This document shows, in pieces, positions 26,109 to 34,946 of a stretch of 64,000 bases of DNA. Source of the DNA: Methanocorpusculaceae archaeon UBA425. GTDB taxonomy: Archaea > Halobacteriota > Methanomicrobia > Methanomicrobiales > Methanocorpusculaceae. Numbering within the stretch: the first letter of the stretch is position 1; each line of letters opens with the position of its first letter. The position numbers were made by a program, and so were the translations under genes. The stretch lies in NCBI GenBank assembly GCA_002506085.1, contig DAWV01000008.1, positions 81,628 to 145,627 of the forward strand, in the 5' to 3' direction. Under the pieces are notes generated by a model, which had not been told where the DNA came from, made no database searches, and saw nothing but the letters and a program-made list of their open reading frames with translations.

Positions 26109-27281
26109 ATGTTACAGATTGCACTCGCTGGAAAACCAAACTGCGGCAAATCGACAATTTATAAGTCGCTAACGCTTGCAAATGTAGAGATTGCCAACTA
26201 TCCGTTCACCACTATCAACGCGAACAAGGGCGTTGCCTATGTCCGGTCAAAATGCCCGTGCAGGGAGCTCGGGATTGAAGGTTGTACCGAATGTGTGGAT
26301 GGAAACCGGTTTGTTCCGGTTGAACTCATTGATGTTGCCGGTCTTGTTCCGGACGCACATCTCGGCCGGGGACTTGGAAATCAGTTCCTTGATAACCTTC
26401 GTGAGGCTGATGCAATAATTCAGGTTGTCGATGCTTCAGGAAGCACGGATGCTGAAGGGAACCCGGTCGATGTCGGAACCAGAAACCCGCTTGATGATGT
26501 CAAATTCCTGCGGTATGAGTTCGCGATGTGGATGGCGGGTATTGTCGAGAAGCACCGGGCAAAACTTGTCCGGCAGGCTCAGGGTAAGGAACAGGTCTTG
26601 ATCGACCTTCTTGGTGAAGCACTCGGCGGTCTCCGTATCGATGCTCTTCAACTCAAGCAAGCCGTCGATGAATGCGGCATCAATCTTGCCAGAGCTACGC
26701 CCGAGGACATAGAAAAGGTCTGCGAAGTTCTGCTCCGCATCTCAAAGCCGACCCTTATCGCTGCAAACAAGGCCGACCTCGCATCCGATGAAAATATCGC
26801 AGCCCTGAAGGAGCTCGGTGCGATTCCGACGATCGGTGTGGGAGAGCTCGCTCTTAAGACTGCGGCAAGCGCAAAAATCCTGAAGTATCTTCCGGGCGAT
26901 GCGACTTTTACTCCGGTCGAAGGGGCGAAGCTTTCCGCTCCCCAGATTAAAGCGCTGACTCTGATTGCGCAAAGTATGAAAAAGTTCGGCAGTACCGGTG
27001 TTCAGGAGATTCTGAACAAAGTCGTCTTCGAGGAGATCGGGATGATTGTCGTCTACCCGGTAGAGGATGAAAACAAATTCTGTAATGCAAAGGGACAGGT
27101 TTTACCGGATGCATTCCTGATGCCTGCAGGGTCTACCCCGAAGGATCTCGCTTTCCGTGTTCATACGGATATCGGGAAAGGTTTCCTTTATGCGGTCGAT
27201 GCCCGCACGAAGATGCGGATTAAGGATACAACGATTCTCAAATCCGGCGATATTATTAAGATTGTCAGTACAGCAAAGTGA
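26109..27281 (+). CDS. ychF: YchF/Obg-family GTPase/ATPase
   Basis: A 390-residue product from ATG 26109; the frame extends upstream but this start begins the G domain directly (MLQIALAGKPNCGKST). Motifs: Walker A GKPNCGKS, switch region NYPFTTI, DVAGLVP, and AANKAD in place of the canonical NKxD with an Ala preceding Asn. An insert carries CPCRELGIEGCTEC, four cysteines typical of archaeal members. A C-terminal TGS domain ends in LKSGDIIKIV. It is a ribosome-associated P-loop NTPase. A terminator-like hairpin follows at 27290. Confidence 0.9.
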   Translation: MLQIALAGKPNCGKSTIYKSLTLANVEIANYPFTTINANKGVAYVRSKCPCRELGIEGCTECVDGNRFVPVELIDVAGLVPDAHLGRGLGNQFLDNLREADAIIQVVDASGSTDAEGNPVDVGTRNPLDDVKFLRYEFAMWMAGIVEKHRAKLVRQAQGKEQVLIDLLGEALGGLRIDALQLKQAVDECGINLARATPEDIEKVCEVLLRISKPTLIAANKADLASDENIAALKELGAIPTIGVGELALKTAASAKILKYLPGDATFTPVEGAKLSAPQIKALTLIAQSMKKFGSTGVQEILNKVVFEEIGMIVVYPVEDENKFCNAKGQVLPDAFLMPAGSTPKDLAFRVHTDIGKGFLYAVDARTKMRIKDTTILKSGDIIKIVSTAK

Positions 27282-27289
27282 GTCCGTGC

Positions 27290-27317
27290 GGGGAGCCGGA
27301 AGCATCCCCTTTTTTTT
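27290..27317 (+). terminator. Hairpin and T-run after ychF
   Basis: GGGGA, a 10-base loop, TCCCC, then eight Ts, beginning 9 bases after the ychF stop. It looks like an intrinsic terminator and fits archaeal T-tract termination. Confidence 0.6.
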
Positions 27318-27407
27318 GATTGAGAGCGCCCCCTCGTAACTCCTATTTTGAATACATAATACTCTAATCCTGGACAGCCGTTTTATTGCGGCGCAGAAAC
27401 ACACTTC

Positions 27408-28355
27408 TTATCGTTTGGAATCTGCTATGTCACCGGACAGGGTGGAAATCCTGTTTCCCAGAAAAAGGAGAACAGCACCCCCGATCAGAAACCCCGATAC
27501 AGCAATAAGTTTCCAGATTGTTGAACCGTAGACTTCTTCAATCGGGAATCCGAGAAACAGGAACAGGAGAATCAGGAGCGATATCGTGATACTTCCAATC
27601 CCGCAGATTCTGAAAATTCCGGATTGGTATTTTTCAGAGACCGATAACGGATAATTCAGAACGAGAAGAATCAGTATAAGGGAAACGAGACCATACACCC
27701 ATTCCGAGACCGAGAGAATCTCATGAAGGTACATGGTGCCGAAGTAGTCTGCCCACGGTCCGGCGAGAAATATATCCCAGATTATATATTTTACCAGCAG
27801 ACTCATACCGATTCCTGCAAGAAAAATTCCTGTCAGTATTCCCGTTTTTCCGATACCCGACCGGGTTCTGATGACCTGCCGAAGATGGCGGTATGCTGTC
27901 ATCGAGAAAAGTATGCCCGCAATCACGGCGATAATCCATGTAGAAATAGAGAGATACAGCAGGGCCCCGTCAGGAACCGGGGGAAATTCCTCGGTGTACG
28001 GCTCGAACGGTCCGAGAGTCGGCCAGAACCAGTTGCTTGCGGCATCCCACATGGTATCGCCAATCTGGTGGAGAAGCATGCCTATACTAATACAGAGAAG
28101 GATGATTCTCTGTTTATTGGAATACCAGAGAATAAGACCCAGAATTACGAGAATCCCTCCTATCGTGAGCGAATGAAAATAGATTCTCCCCCCGATCAGA
28201 TTATCTGCAAGGAAAATCATCCCGAGGGGTTTATCGAGAATATCCGGAAGAATTCCGCCTATACCTCCATAAAGTATTGCCATTTTATTCGAGAGCAGCA
28301 CCGCGAGGATAACTCCGGCAGTTAACCCGATAAAGAGGTGAAAGAAAATCAGCAT
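27408..28355 (-). CDS. YdjM-like metal-dependent hydrolase-type membrane protein, copy A
   Basis: A 315-residue membrane protein with about eight hydrophobic segments. The N-terminal part has the PF04307-like pattern: HLFIGLTAGV, GGIGGILPDILDKPLG (about 33-48), a His in IYFHSLTIGG and MLLHQIGDTMW. These polar residues near membrane ends are the presumed metal ligands of the family, whose enzymatic role is unproven. It is a tandem paralogue of the gene at 28416-29375, with the same start MLIFxHLFIGL. The 60-base gap suggests one transcription unit. Confidence 0.65.
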   Translation of the reverse strand: MLIFFHLFIGLTAGVILAVLLSNKMAILYGGIGGILPDILDKPLGMIFLADNLIGGRIYFHSLTIGGILVILGLILWYSNKQRIILLCISIGMLLHQIGDTMWDAASNWFWPTLGPFEPYTEEFPPVPDGALLYLSISTWIIAVIAGILFSMTAYRHLRQVIRTRSGIGKTGILTGIFLAGIGMSLLVKYIIWDIFLAGPWADYFGTMYLHEILSVSEWVYGLVSLILILLVLNYPLSVSEKYQSGIFRICGIGSITISLLILLFLFLGFPIEEVYGSTIWKLIAVSGFLIGGAVLLFLGNRISTLSGDIADSKR

Positions 28356-28415
28356 GTGTTCGAATCCCGATATTTCATTATTGGCAGGAAAAGGGATAAG
28401 GCTGGCGGGGAAACA

Positions 28416-29375
28416 TCAGTCTTCATCGAGTCTTATCACTCTTTCACCAAAGAGAAGGAGAACAATCCCTCCAAAGAATAACCCTGCGCACGCCAGTAAT
28501 TTCCAGCTTGTTTTGCCGTAGATACTAACAATAGGAAACCCTGAGATTATGAGCAGCGGCAGCAGAATTGAAAGGATAATTATACCGATACCGCAGATTC
28601 TGAAAATTATGATTCTATATTTATCAGAGAAATGTACCGGATAATTCAGGATGAGGGCTGCAATAACAAAAGAAACTCCGGCAAATATCCACTCCGAGAT
28701 TGAGAAGAGTTCCTGAAGATACATGGTTTCAAAGTAGTCAGCCGACTGACCGGTAAGAAATACATCCAAAACAATACATTTTCCAATGAGAAATGTTACG
28801 CCTCCGGCGAGAACGCTCCCGATAATCATTCCAGCCATGGTCAATCGTGAAGTGATATGCGGGCGAAGGAGGCGGTAAGCCGCGAGAGAGACAACTATTC
28901 CGGCAATCAGGATTATAATCTCAGGTAATATGAAGATAACCGGCTCTAATCTGTCCGGAACGATGATATCTATGTAGTGTGACGAACCGAACCAGGAATA
29001 GGGAAACGTCCATAAGGCATCGCCAATCCGGTAAGGGAGCGGCCAGAGCCAGTATCCCGGTTCCGTCCACAAAGCATCTCCAAGCTGGTGAAGAAAGAAA
29101 CCGATTCCTACACATATAAGGAGAATCTGCCGGTTATTGTAACGCCATATGAGAAACCCCAGAATCAGAAGAAGTGCTGCGAGAGGAAGTGTATGACAGA
29201 TGACTCTCCCGCTCTCCAGGCTGTCTGCGAAGAAGATATAGCCGAGTGGTTTATCGAGAATATCCGGCAGAATTCCGCCGAGTCCTCCGTAAAGTACTGC
29301 CGTTTTATTGGAGAACAGCACGGCGAGGATAATTCCTGCCATTAATCCGATAAAAAGATGATAAAAAATCAGCAT
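28416..29375 (-). CDS. YdjM-like metal-dependent hydrolase-type membrane protein, copy B
   Basis: A 319-residue paralogue of the downstream gene, colinear with it along most of its length. It keeps GGLGGILPDILDKPLGYIF, CHTLPLAALL and FFLHQLGDALW. It differs by a longer extracytoplasmic loop (about 108-135), where a W-x-Y/D-A-L-W element occurs twice (GDALWTEPGYWLWPL and GDALWTFPYSWF), a small internal duplication. Probably arose by tandem gene duplication and acts at the membrane. Function not established. Confidence 0.65.
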   Translation of the reverse strand: MLIFYHLFIGLMAGIILAVLFSNKTAVLYGGLGGILPDILDKPLGYIFFADSLESGRVICHTLPLAALLLILGFLIWRYNNRQILLICVGIGFFLHQLGDALWTEPGYWLWPLPYRIGDALWTFPYSWFGSSHYIDIIVPDRLEPVIFILPEIIILIAGIVVSLAAYRLLRPHITSRLTMAGMIIGSVLAGGVTFLIGKCIVLDVFLTGQSADYFETMYLQELFSISEWIFAGVSFVIAALILNYPVHFSDKYRIIIFRICGIGIIILSILLPLLIISGFPIVSIYGKTSWKLLACAGLFFGGIVLLLFGERVIRLDED

Positions 29376-29430
29376 AATCTCTCCGGGACCCCCTCTGTCA
29401 AAAAAGAGCTGAGGAGAAATTACTCATAGT

Positions 29431-29961
29431 CTACTGGTATCTCTCTTCAAAAACAATTTTTTCGAGCGGAACTTTTTCAGCGAGCGTAATCCCGCCGACA
29501 TCAGGAACGCCTGCCGCGACAATCGAAACAAGTTTGAAGTCGCATGGGACGTTCACGAGTTTCCTGACATCCTCTGCATATTCTTTCTTATCTCCGGCAA
29601 TCCAGCATCCTCCGTAACCATATGCATGGAGACCAAGGAGCAGGTTTTCGGTGGCGGCCGAGCAGTCTTCAATGACATATTTCCAGTCAGCTTTACCGAA
29701 GACAAGGAACCCTACAGCAGCTCCTTCGATGAATTTCCCGTTCGGGGCAAGTTCTGCGATTTTTGCAAGCATTGCCTTGTTTTTAATCACAACAAAGATC
29801 CAAGGCTGGTTGTTTACGGCTGTTGGCGCCTTTGATGCGCATTCGATGGCTTTTCTGATGAACTCCGGCGGGATTTCAGCATCTTTGAACTTTCTGACAC
29901 TGTGTCTTGACTGAATTATCGTGACACCGAAGTTGGCGATTCCCGGATTTCTGGTATTCAT
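29431..29961 (-). CDS. Nitroreductase-family flavoprotein
   Basis: A 176-residue protein, normal for short nitroreductases. Features: SRHSVRKFKDAEIP (about 18-31) for FMN phosphate binding, APTAVNNQPWIFVVI (about 45-59), and GLHAYGYGGCWIAG near 110-123 around the flavin. It would be a FMN-dependent NAD(P)H or F420-linked oxidoreductase; substrate not predictable. Single gene between the YdjM-like pair and a divergent methyltransferase. Confidence 0.85.
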   Translation of the reverse strand: MNTRNPGIANFGVTIIQSRHSVRKFKDAEIPPEFIRKAIECASKAPTAVNNQPWIFVVIKNKAMLAKIAELAPNGKFIEGAAVGFLVFGKADWKYVIEDCSAATENLLLGLHAYGYGGCWIAGDKKEYAEDVRKLVNVPCDFKLVSIVAAGVPDVGGITLAEKVPLEKIVFEERYQ

Positions 29962-30043
29962 AACTAACCTTATGCGTGTCAGGTAAAATAGTCTTTCTCA
30001 TCAGGTTCGCACGGTTTATTACTTTGTGCTCTAATTATAGTAT

Positions 30044-30880
30044 ATGTATGCCGAAAGACCGGATTTTATCCGGCTGTGGGATGAACAGATGGCCCGTGCC
30101 TTTGAGCAGAAACACCAGGCGGGTGAAGATTCGTCGAGTTTCTGGGATAACCCGGTGAATGTGGGCCGGTATATCCGGCGCCTCCAAAATGATGACCGGG
30201 GGAGAATACAATACCAGCTTTCCTCGATGAATATCCGTCATGGGTCGTCAGTTCTGGATATCGGGGCGGGACCGGGCACACTTGCCGTGCCTCTTGCCCT
30301 GTCCGGCTGTTCGGTAACGGTCGTCGAACCCTCTTCTGCAATGGGTAAAGGGATGCAGACGTATCGTGATCTCACGAATGCTCCGCCGATTCCGGAAATC
30401 AGAAAGACCTGGGAGGAGGCGACGCCGGATGAAATCGGAACACATGATTATGTAATCGCTTCCCGCTCCCTGATGATGGGGAATATCCGGGATTGTATGC
30501 TGAAAATGGACGCGGCTGCAAATATTGCAGTGCATCTCTTCTGGTTCCTTATTCCTCCCTCGCTTTCAAGAGGGAACATTGATCTGTGGCCGCTTCTTCA
30601 TGGTGAGCCGTACAGGTATGAGCCGACAGCCGATATTCTCTGGAATGTTTTGTATCAGTTGGGAATCTACGCGAACCTCACCGTTGATTCAAAGAGAATC
30701 GGGCAGAAATTCGCGGGTCTGGAAGAAATGCGGCAGGATTACTATACCAGACTGGTTGCAAAAACAGAAGAACAAAAGGAGATCGTGAATACCTATCTGG
30801 ATGCGCATGTTGTCCGGACAGAAAGAGGATATGTTTTCCCGGGCACGTCAATGACGGCTCATATCTGGTGGGAAAAATAG
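30044..30880 (+). CDS. Class I SAM-dependent methyltransferase
   Basis: A 278-residue protein. Motif I is VLDIGAGPGTLAVPLA (about 68-83), followed by VTVVEPSSAMG (motif II) and a post-motif DYVIASRSLMMG. The N-terminal helices include FIRLWDEQMARAFEQKH. No substrate-specific domain recognised. It is divergent from the nitroreductase and convergent with the TraB-family gene (30 bases apart). Substrate unknown. Confidence 0.75.
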   Translation: MYAERPDFIRLWDEQMARAFEQKHQAGEDSSSFWDNPVNVGRYIRRLQNDDRGRIQYQLSSMNIRHGSSVLDIGAGPGTLAVPLALSGCSVTVVEPSSAMGKGMQTYRDLTNAPPIPEIRKTWEEATPDEIGTHDYVIASRSLMMGNIRDCMLKMDAAANIAVHLFWFLIPPSLSRGNIDLWPLLHGEPYRYEPTADILWNVLYQLGIYANLTVDSKRIGQKFAGLEEMRQDYYTRLVAKTEEQKEIVNTYLDAHVVRTERGYVFPGTSMTAHIWWEK

Positions 30881-30910
30881 ATTTTATTTATTGGACGAGA
30901 TAATCGAAGA

Positions 30911-32182
30911 TTATATCCATCCGGTCAGGAAGTTCCAGAGATTGGCGAACCCTGTCATCAGGATATTTTTCATCATCTCCGCGTCAACGCCCAAGAGCGG
31001 TGTTAAGAAGATAAAGAAGCAGAACACAGCGAGTGTCGTCCCGATATTTGCCGCTGCCGCCACGATAAGGATTCTAAAAAGCGGGACCGAAAGCATCTCA
31101 TGGATAGACTCCGCTTTTGAGATTGCCTTAAAATCCCCGGCACTCGGCGGCCGCATTTTCGCCTCAACGATTGCTGCAAACCACCCGGAGGCAAGGAACG
31201 GATTGAGCGAAGTCATCCATGCGAGACCCGCCGCGGTCGCCGCAGAAAGCGGGTGCCCTCTCACAAGGAGCGTTGCAACGCCGGAAAATACCGCGGTCAG
31301 AAGCACCCAGTAAATGATAGCCCAGGTAAGAAGCTCCGTCGCTCCGGAAAATGCAATCGCGAGAATAATCACCGCAAACAAAGCGATAACAACACCGCCT
31401 GCGATTTTTCCCCAGGGATATTTTTTCGGGAGTTCGTTCAGCGTCTTCAGTGACGGAAGCGTCGCCGGATTCTCCCGGAAACGCTTAATTCCCGGCAGAT
31501 GTCCTGCACCGACCACGATAACCGCCCGCTCGAACGAACTGTTTTCGAGATTGATAATTCCGTGAGCGAGATATGCATCCCGCTCTGTAATCAAAGCATT
31601 GGCGCCTGTCGGAGAAAACTTCTGGAACTCCGCAAGAGCGAGTTCAATCATATCCGGATTCGTCAGAGCATCAACCGTCGTCGAATCAATATCATCAGCC
31701 TCATTATCGGCTCCGGTCATCGAACGAATGAGAATCCATAGAAGCTTCATCTTCTCGAGAATCTTCATATTGCCCCAGAAGCGGGCGAGCGTGATTCGTA
31801 TATCACGGTCGATAAGCATGACCCGGATATTTCTCTCCTCCGCGATTTTCATCGCCTCCTTCATCTCGGCCCCCGGCTCAACGCCGACGTTCATCCCGAT
31901 TTTCCGCTGAACATAGGCTAAAACCCACTGGACAAGCATTAACGTGAAGTTCCCTTTCAGGATGTTCTTTACTTCCGGAATCTGGGTTTTCGCCTCCGGT
32001 TCCGGCGCAATCCCGAGTTCCGCGTCCCGTGCCTCCTTCATCTGCTGTTTCAGTGCGGCAAAACGTCCCGGATCAAGTTCTATCGCAATCACATCAGGAT
32101 TGACCGTGTCTACTGCTTCACGAACCTCCTCAATGCTTTTCTGGGAAACATGCGCCGTTCCAACGATATGTATTTCTGTCAT
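30911..32182 (-). CDS. TraB/GumN-family membrane protein
   Basis: A 423-residue protein. The N-terminal domain matches the TraB family: HIVGTAHVSQKS (4-15), VIAIELDPGRF (about 30-40), VMLIDRDIRITLARFW and RDAYLAHGI with VVVGAGHLPGI. The C-terminal half holds several membrane helices (about 250-420). The family is named from an enterococcal pheromone-shutdown protein; a protease-like or heme-related role has been proposed for homologues, which I cannot verify here. It directly follows the YkgJ-type gene (stop adjacent to ATG), last in a CobT-YkgJ-TraB operon. Confidence 0.8.
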   Translation of the reverse strand: MTEIHIVGTAHVSQKSIEEVREAVDTVNPDVIAIELDPGRFAALKQQMKEARDAELGIAPEPEAKTQIPEVKNILKGNFTLMLVQWVLAYVQRKIGMNVGVEPGAEMKEAMKIAEERNIRVMLIDRDIRITLARFWGNMKILEKMKLLWILIRSMTGADNEADDIDSTTVDALTNPDMIELALAEFQKFSPTGANALITERDAYLAHGIINLENSSFERAVIVVGAGHLPGIKRFRENPATLPSLKTLNELPKKYPWGKIAGGVVIALFAVIILAIAFSGATELLTWAIIYWVLLTAVFSGVATLLVRGHPLSAATAAGLAWMTSLNPFLASGWFAAIVEAKMRPPSAGDFKAISKAESIHEMLSVPLFRILIVAAAANIGTTLAVFCFFIFLTPLLGVDAEMMKNILMTGFANLWNFLTGWI

Positions 32183-32701
32183 TTAGTATTTGTGCGGGTG
32201 AGCTCCCCTGCTGTCGAAGATGATTGTTGACCCCAAAACCATACTATGCTTTTGGTACTGCTCTTTTGTTAAAAGAAACTCCTTATCCTCAGCCTCACGA
32301 CGAGCAAGGAGATCTTTTTCGAGTTGTTCCGAGTCCGGTGTATCTGCTCCGCCGCATCCCGGACACTCGAAGATGAGAAGCTTATCACCATCCAGCATGA
32401 AGGGGTATGTCCGGCAGATATGGGGGCGGTGTTCGTAGACTGTGCAGCGTTTATTTCTGAGAAACATACAGTTTCCGTCCTCACCCCGCCGTAAAACCCA
32501 GCCAAACGTATAGGTCGCCCCGAAGTCATGAATCCACTCGGGGTAGGGTTCGACAATCTCCTCCGGCTTCAGACCGGCTGCTTCACAGAGCACATCGATT
32601 TCGTCGGGTGATACCATCACCTCGTTATCTTTTCCGCTGCAGCACTCTCCGCATCCCGTGCAGGTAAAGCCGGCTGCACGGAGTTCTTCTTCAAGAGTCA
32701 T
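32183..32701 (-). CDS. YkgJ-family cysteine-cluster protein
   Basis: A 172-residue protein with the CTGCGECC cluster (about 14-21) and later cysteines in NCMFLRNKRCTVYEHRPHICRTYPF, the pattern of the YkgJ/DUF3109-type zinc or iron-sulfur proteins. Additional CPGC lies near 114. Metal binding is expected; biochemical role is not known. Its ATG overlaps the cobT stop (TGATG) and its stop abuts the TraB-family start. Confidence 0.8.
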   Translation of the reverse strand: MTLEEELRAAGFTCTGCGECCSGKDNEVMVSPDEIDVLCEAAGLKPEEIVEPYPEWIHDFGATYTFGWVLRRGEDGNCMFLRNKRCTVYEHRPHICRTYPFMLDGDKLLIFECPGCGGADTPDSEQLEKDLLARREAEDKEFLLTKEQYQKHSMVLGSTIIFDSRGAHPHKY

Positions 32702-33711
32702 CAGGCATATCTGCTAACATGGTCGCGGATTGCGGTTCGAATCTCCTCAGGGGAGAACCCGAGAATGCTTGCAAGAAACATGGCTCCTCCTGCCCCGGAT
32801 CCCTCCTTAATCTCGCCCTTTGCATAACGGGCAAGACCTGCATGACCTATCGACTCGAACTCCGGGTCGACATAATAGGAATCAGCGCCGATTGCCGCCG
32901 CGGTTTCTTTGAACGAGGCGGTTTTGTCATTATAGACATAATTCGTCGTTACAATATCCGGAACCGTGTTCCCCAGTGCACGGATAAGGGCGGCAGTCGC
33001 AAGCATCTGTGTTCCCCCGGCGAGGAAAAGTTTTCCGCGGTATCCTTCGGCAATTCCTGCGGCGACCGGAATCATCGGATCACCTACCATCGAAACGATT
33101 TCCAGCGGATCGGTGACGTTCGCTTCATGAACTTTTGCCAGAGCCTCGCGGGCGATCTCCTCTTTGATACAGACGGGATTATCCACAAGACAACTGCTTA
33201 CATTTGCCTGATAGCCAAGTGCGCGGAGAACACAAAGCGCAGTTGTGGTTCCGCCCGGCAGACACTCTCCAAGGACGAGAAGGTCGTGCGACTGGGAAAG
33301 ATATTCGCCGAGCCATCTGCCTTTTTCGAAAAGCTGCTTTGCATTCGGCACGGCATTTCCTTCCCGCGGGTCGCCTCCGGCTTTTTCTCCGAACTGCATA
33401 TGGGGAACGAGGAGATCATGATTCAGACCCGCGGCAATCATCAGAGGTTTCATCCCGATTAACTCCATAATCGCGAGTGTAAGAACAGCGGGTGTGGGGC
33501 AGCCGGTTGGCGTATTCGGTGTCATGTCAACGGACGTAATCTCCCCGTTAATAATCAGTTCGGCATCTAACGGCGGGACCATCAGACTTTTCTCCGGGCT
33601 CTCGCCGGCTCCGGAGACTCCTTTAATGGTCGAGACCAGAGAGTTGGAAAGAATCAGGGCGAACATCGGCGACTCGCAGGGGAAATCTGCTCTCGTTGAA
33701 ACAAATGGCAT
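32701..33711 (-). CDS. cobT: Nicotinate-nucleotide-dependent phosphoribosyltransferase, archaeal CobT type
   Basis: A 336-residue protein of the archaeal CobT-like family. Features: VSGAGESPEKSLMVPPLDAELI (about 32-54), MTPNTPTGCPTPAVLT (about 62-77), GECLPGGTTTALCVL (about 152-166) and FLAGGTQMLATAALIRALG. It would activate the lower-ligand base of the cobamide used by methanogen methyltransferases. Divergent from cobS across 38 bases, so both steps of nucleotide-loop assembly are encoded side by side. Confidence 0.88.
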   Translation of the reverse strand: MPFVSTRADFPCESPMFALILSNSLVSTIKGVSGAGESPEKSLMVPPLDAELIINGEITSVDMTPNTPTGCPTPAVLTLAIMELIGMKPLMIAAGLNHDLLVPHMQFGEKAGGDPREGNAVPNAKQLFEKGRWLGEYLSQSHDLLVLGECLPGGTTTALCVLRALGYQANVSSCLVDNPVCIKEEIAREALAKVHEANVTDPLEIVSMVGDPMIPVAAGIAEGYRGKLFLAGGTQMLATAALIRALGNTVPDIVTTNYVYNDKTASFKETAAAIGADSYYVDPEFESIGHAGLARYAKGEIKEGSGAGGAMFLASILGFSPEEIRTAIRDHVSRYA

Positions 33712-33749
33712 GATATTATATCATTTAGAACTTACAAGAGATAAGGTAT

Positions 33750-34490
33750 ATGACGTCACTTCGTGCGCTCTTACAGTTCACCACCATCCTCCCCCTTGGG
33801 AAGCCGGCTGACTTTGACGCTTTTGCGAAGCGAAGCTGGCTTTACCCCATAGCCGGCTACATCACCGGTCTTATCGCCGCACTGCCCGCTCTCGCCGCCT
33901 GGTATCTCGGCTTTGAAAACTCTTCCATACTCGCGGCACTCACCCTTGCATTAGTTGTATTCATCACCGGAGCCAACCATTTCGACGGACTTCTTGACTT
34001 TGGCGACGGACTCATGGCTCACGGCAGCCGGGAAAAACGGATTCGCGCCATGACCGACCGGACAACCGGCGCCGGAGCCCTCGCTCTCGGGATAATGGTC
34101 GTTCTCATCTCCTATGCGGCACTCTCCTCAATGACTGCACTGCAGATCGCCTTCGCCGTATTCATCGCGGAAGTATTCGGCAAAATGACCATGGGATTAT
34201 TCTCCGCCCTTGGAAAACCCTTCCATGACGGCATTCAGAAATATATCTATGACTTCTCAAAAAGGCGGTTCTGCATCTATACGATACTCCTTACCCTGCC
34301 GCTCTTTCTCCTGCCGGCAAAAATGTATGTCGGGGCGGGTCTCATCACCGCCCTCATTACCTTCCTGTGTCTCCTTTTCCTCGCGCGGAAACTTTTCGGC
34401 GGCGTAAACGGCGATGTGACCGGGGCAGGAAATGAACTCACCCGGATGACAGTACTGCTTGTCTGTGCTATTCTCTTAGTGTCTGCGTGA
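33750..34490 (+). CDS. cobS: Adenosylcobinamide-GDP ribazoletransferase (cobalamin synthase)
   Basis: A 246-residue polytopic membrane protein of typical CobS length. Conserved blocks: FTTILPLG near the N-terminus, YPIAGYITGLIAALP, GANHFDGLLDFGDGLMAHGSREKRIRAMTD (about 71-100) with the acidic metal-binding residues, and GGVNGDVTGAGNELTR near the C-terminus. It joins adenosylcobinamide-GDP to activated ribazole, the last ring-assembly step. Its 3' end overlaps a convergent small gene by 15 bases. Confidence 0.92.
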   Translation: MTSLRALLQFTTILPLGKPADFDAFAKRSWLYPIAGYITGLIAALPALAAWYLGFENSSILAALTLALVVFITGANHFDGLLDFGDGLMAHGSREKRIRAMTDRTTGAGALALGIMVVLISYAALSSMTALQIAFAVFIAEVFGKMTMGLFSALGKPFHDGIQKYIYDFSKRRFCIYTILLTLPLFLLPAKMYVGAGLITALITFLCLLFLARKLFGGVNGDVTGAGNELTRMTVLLVCAILLVSA

Positions 34491-34784
34491 AATCGGCACG
34501 TAGCCGAGTCCCGCGTCATCGGTACATTCTATATTAGTGGCGTTCTTGTCCTCTATGACCGTATTAAAAAGGGCCATACCCTCCATCAGCTGGTCATCGA
34601 GAGACATTCCACCTTTCGAACCGCGTATCGCCTGGGCATACGGGTTAGGGGTAACTCTCCGGTTCACCCGGATTCCGGCGCATTTTTCACAGAAGACACA
34701 GGTACTGTGAACAGATACTTCCTTGTCTCCGCATACTACGGTTGCTTTACCGCTGGGTTTTCTTTCAAGAGGCAATGATTTCAT
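34476..34784 (-). CDS. Small cysteine-containing protein of unknown function
   Basis: A 102-residue product. Five cysteines, most in CGDKEVSVHSTCVFCEKCAG (about 18-37), which includes CVFCEKC, suggest a metal site. The rest is mixed helix/strand with NPYAQAIRGSKGGMSLDDQL. No family recognised. It is convergent with cobS (15-base overlap) and lies upstream of, and divergent from, EF-1 alpha. Confidence 0.55.
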   Translation of the reverse strand: MKSLPLERKPSGKATVVCGDKEVSVHSTCVFCEKCAGIRVNRRVTPNPYAQAIRGSKGGMSLDDQLMEGMALFNTVIEDKNATNIECTDDAGLGYVPISRRH

Positions 34785-34845
34785 TACAGAGAATACGGAA
34801 TTATTTTCCTATTAGTCTGTCGGTTGGGATTGTTAGCCGGATGGA

Positions 34846-34857
34846 TTTATTTATATC
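34846..34857 (+). promoter_or_regulatory. TATA-box region of EF-1 alpha
   Basis: TTTATTTATAT-like sequence about 90 bases before the ATG in an otherwise gene-free 160-base gap; a strong promoter is expected here. A GTGGAG ribosome-binding site lies 10 bases before ATG 34947. Confidence 0.5.
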
Positions 34858-34946
34858 CCTGTAACACTAATCTGTTTACACTCGTGTTGATTTGGATTGC
34901 GATTCTTTTGTAACCAATCAATGAGTCAAAGTGGAGATAAATTATC

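Noticed and set aside
25065..27281. Casposon
   Set aside because: No family B polymerase, terminal inverted repeats or target-site duplication seen; neighbours are housekeeping genes.
34785..34946. tRNA or other RNA gene upstream of EF-1 alpha
   Set aside because: No T-loop GTTCRA motif or acceptor-stem pairing; explained as promoter and leader.
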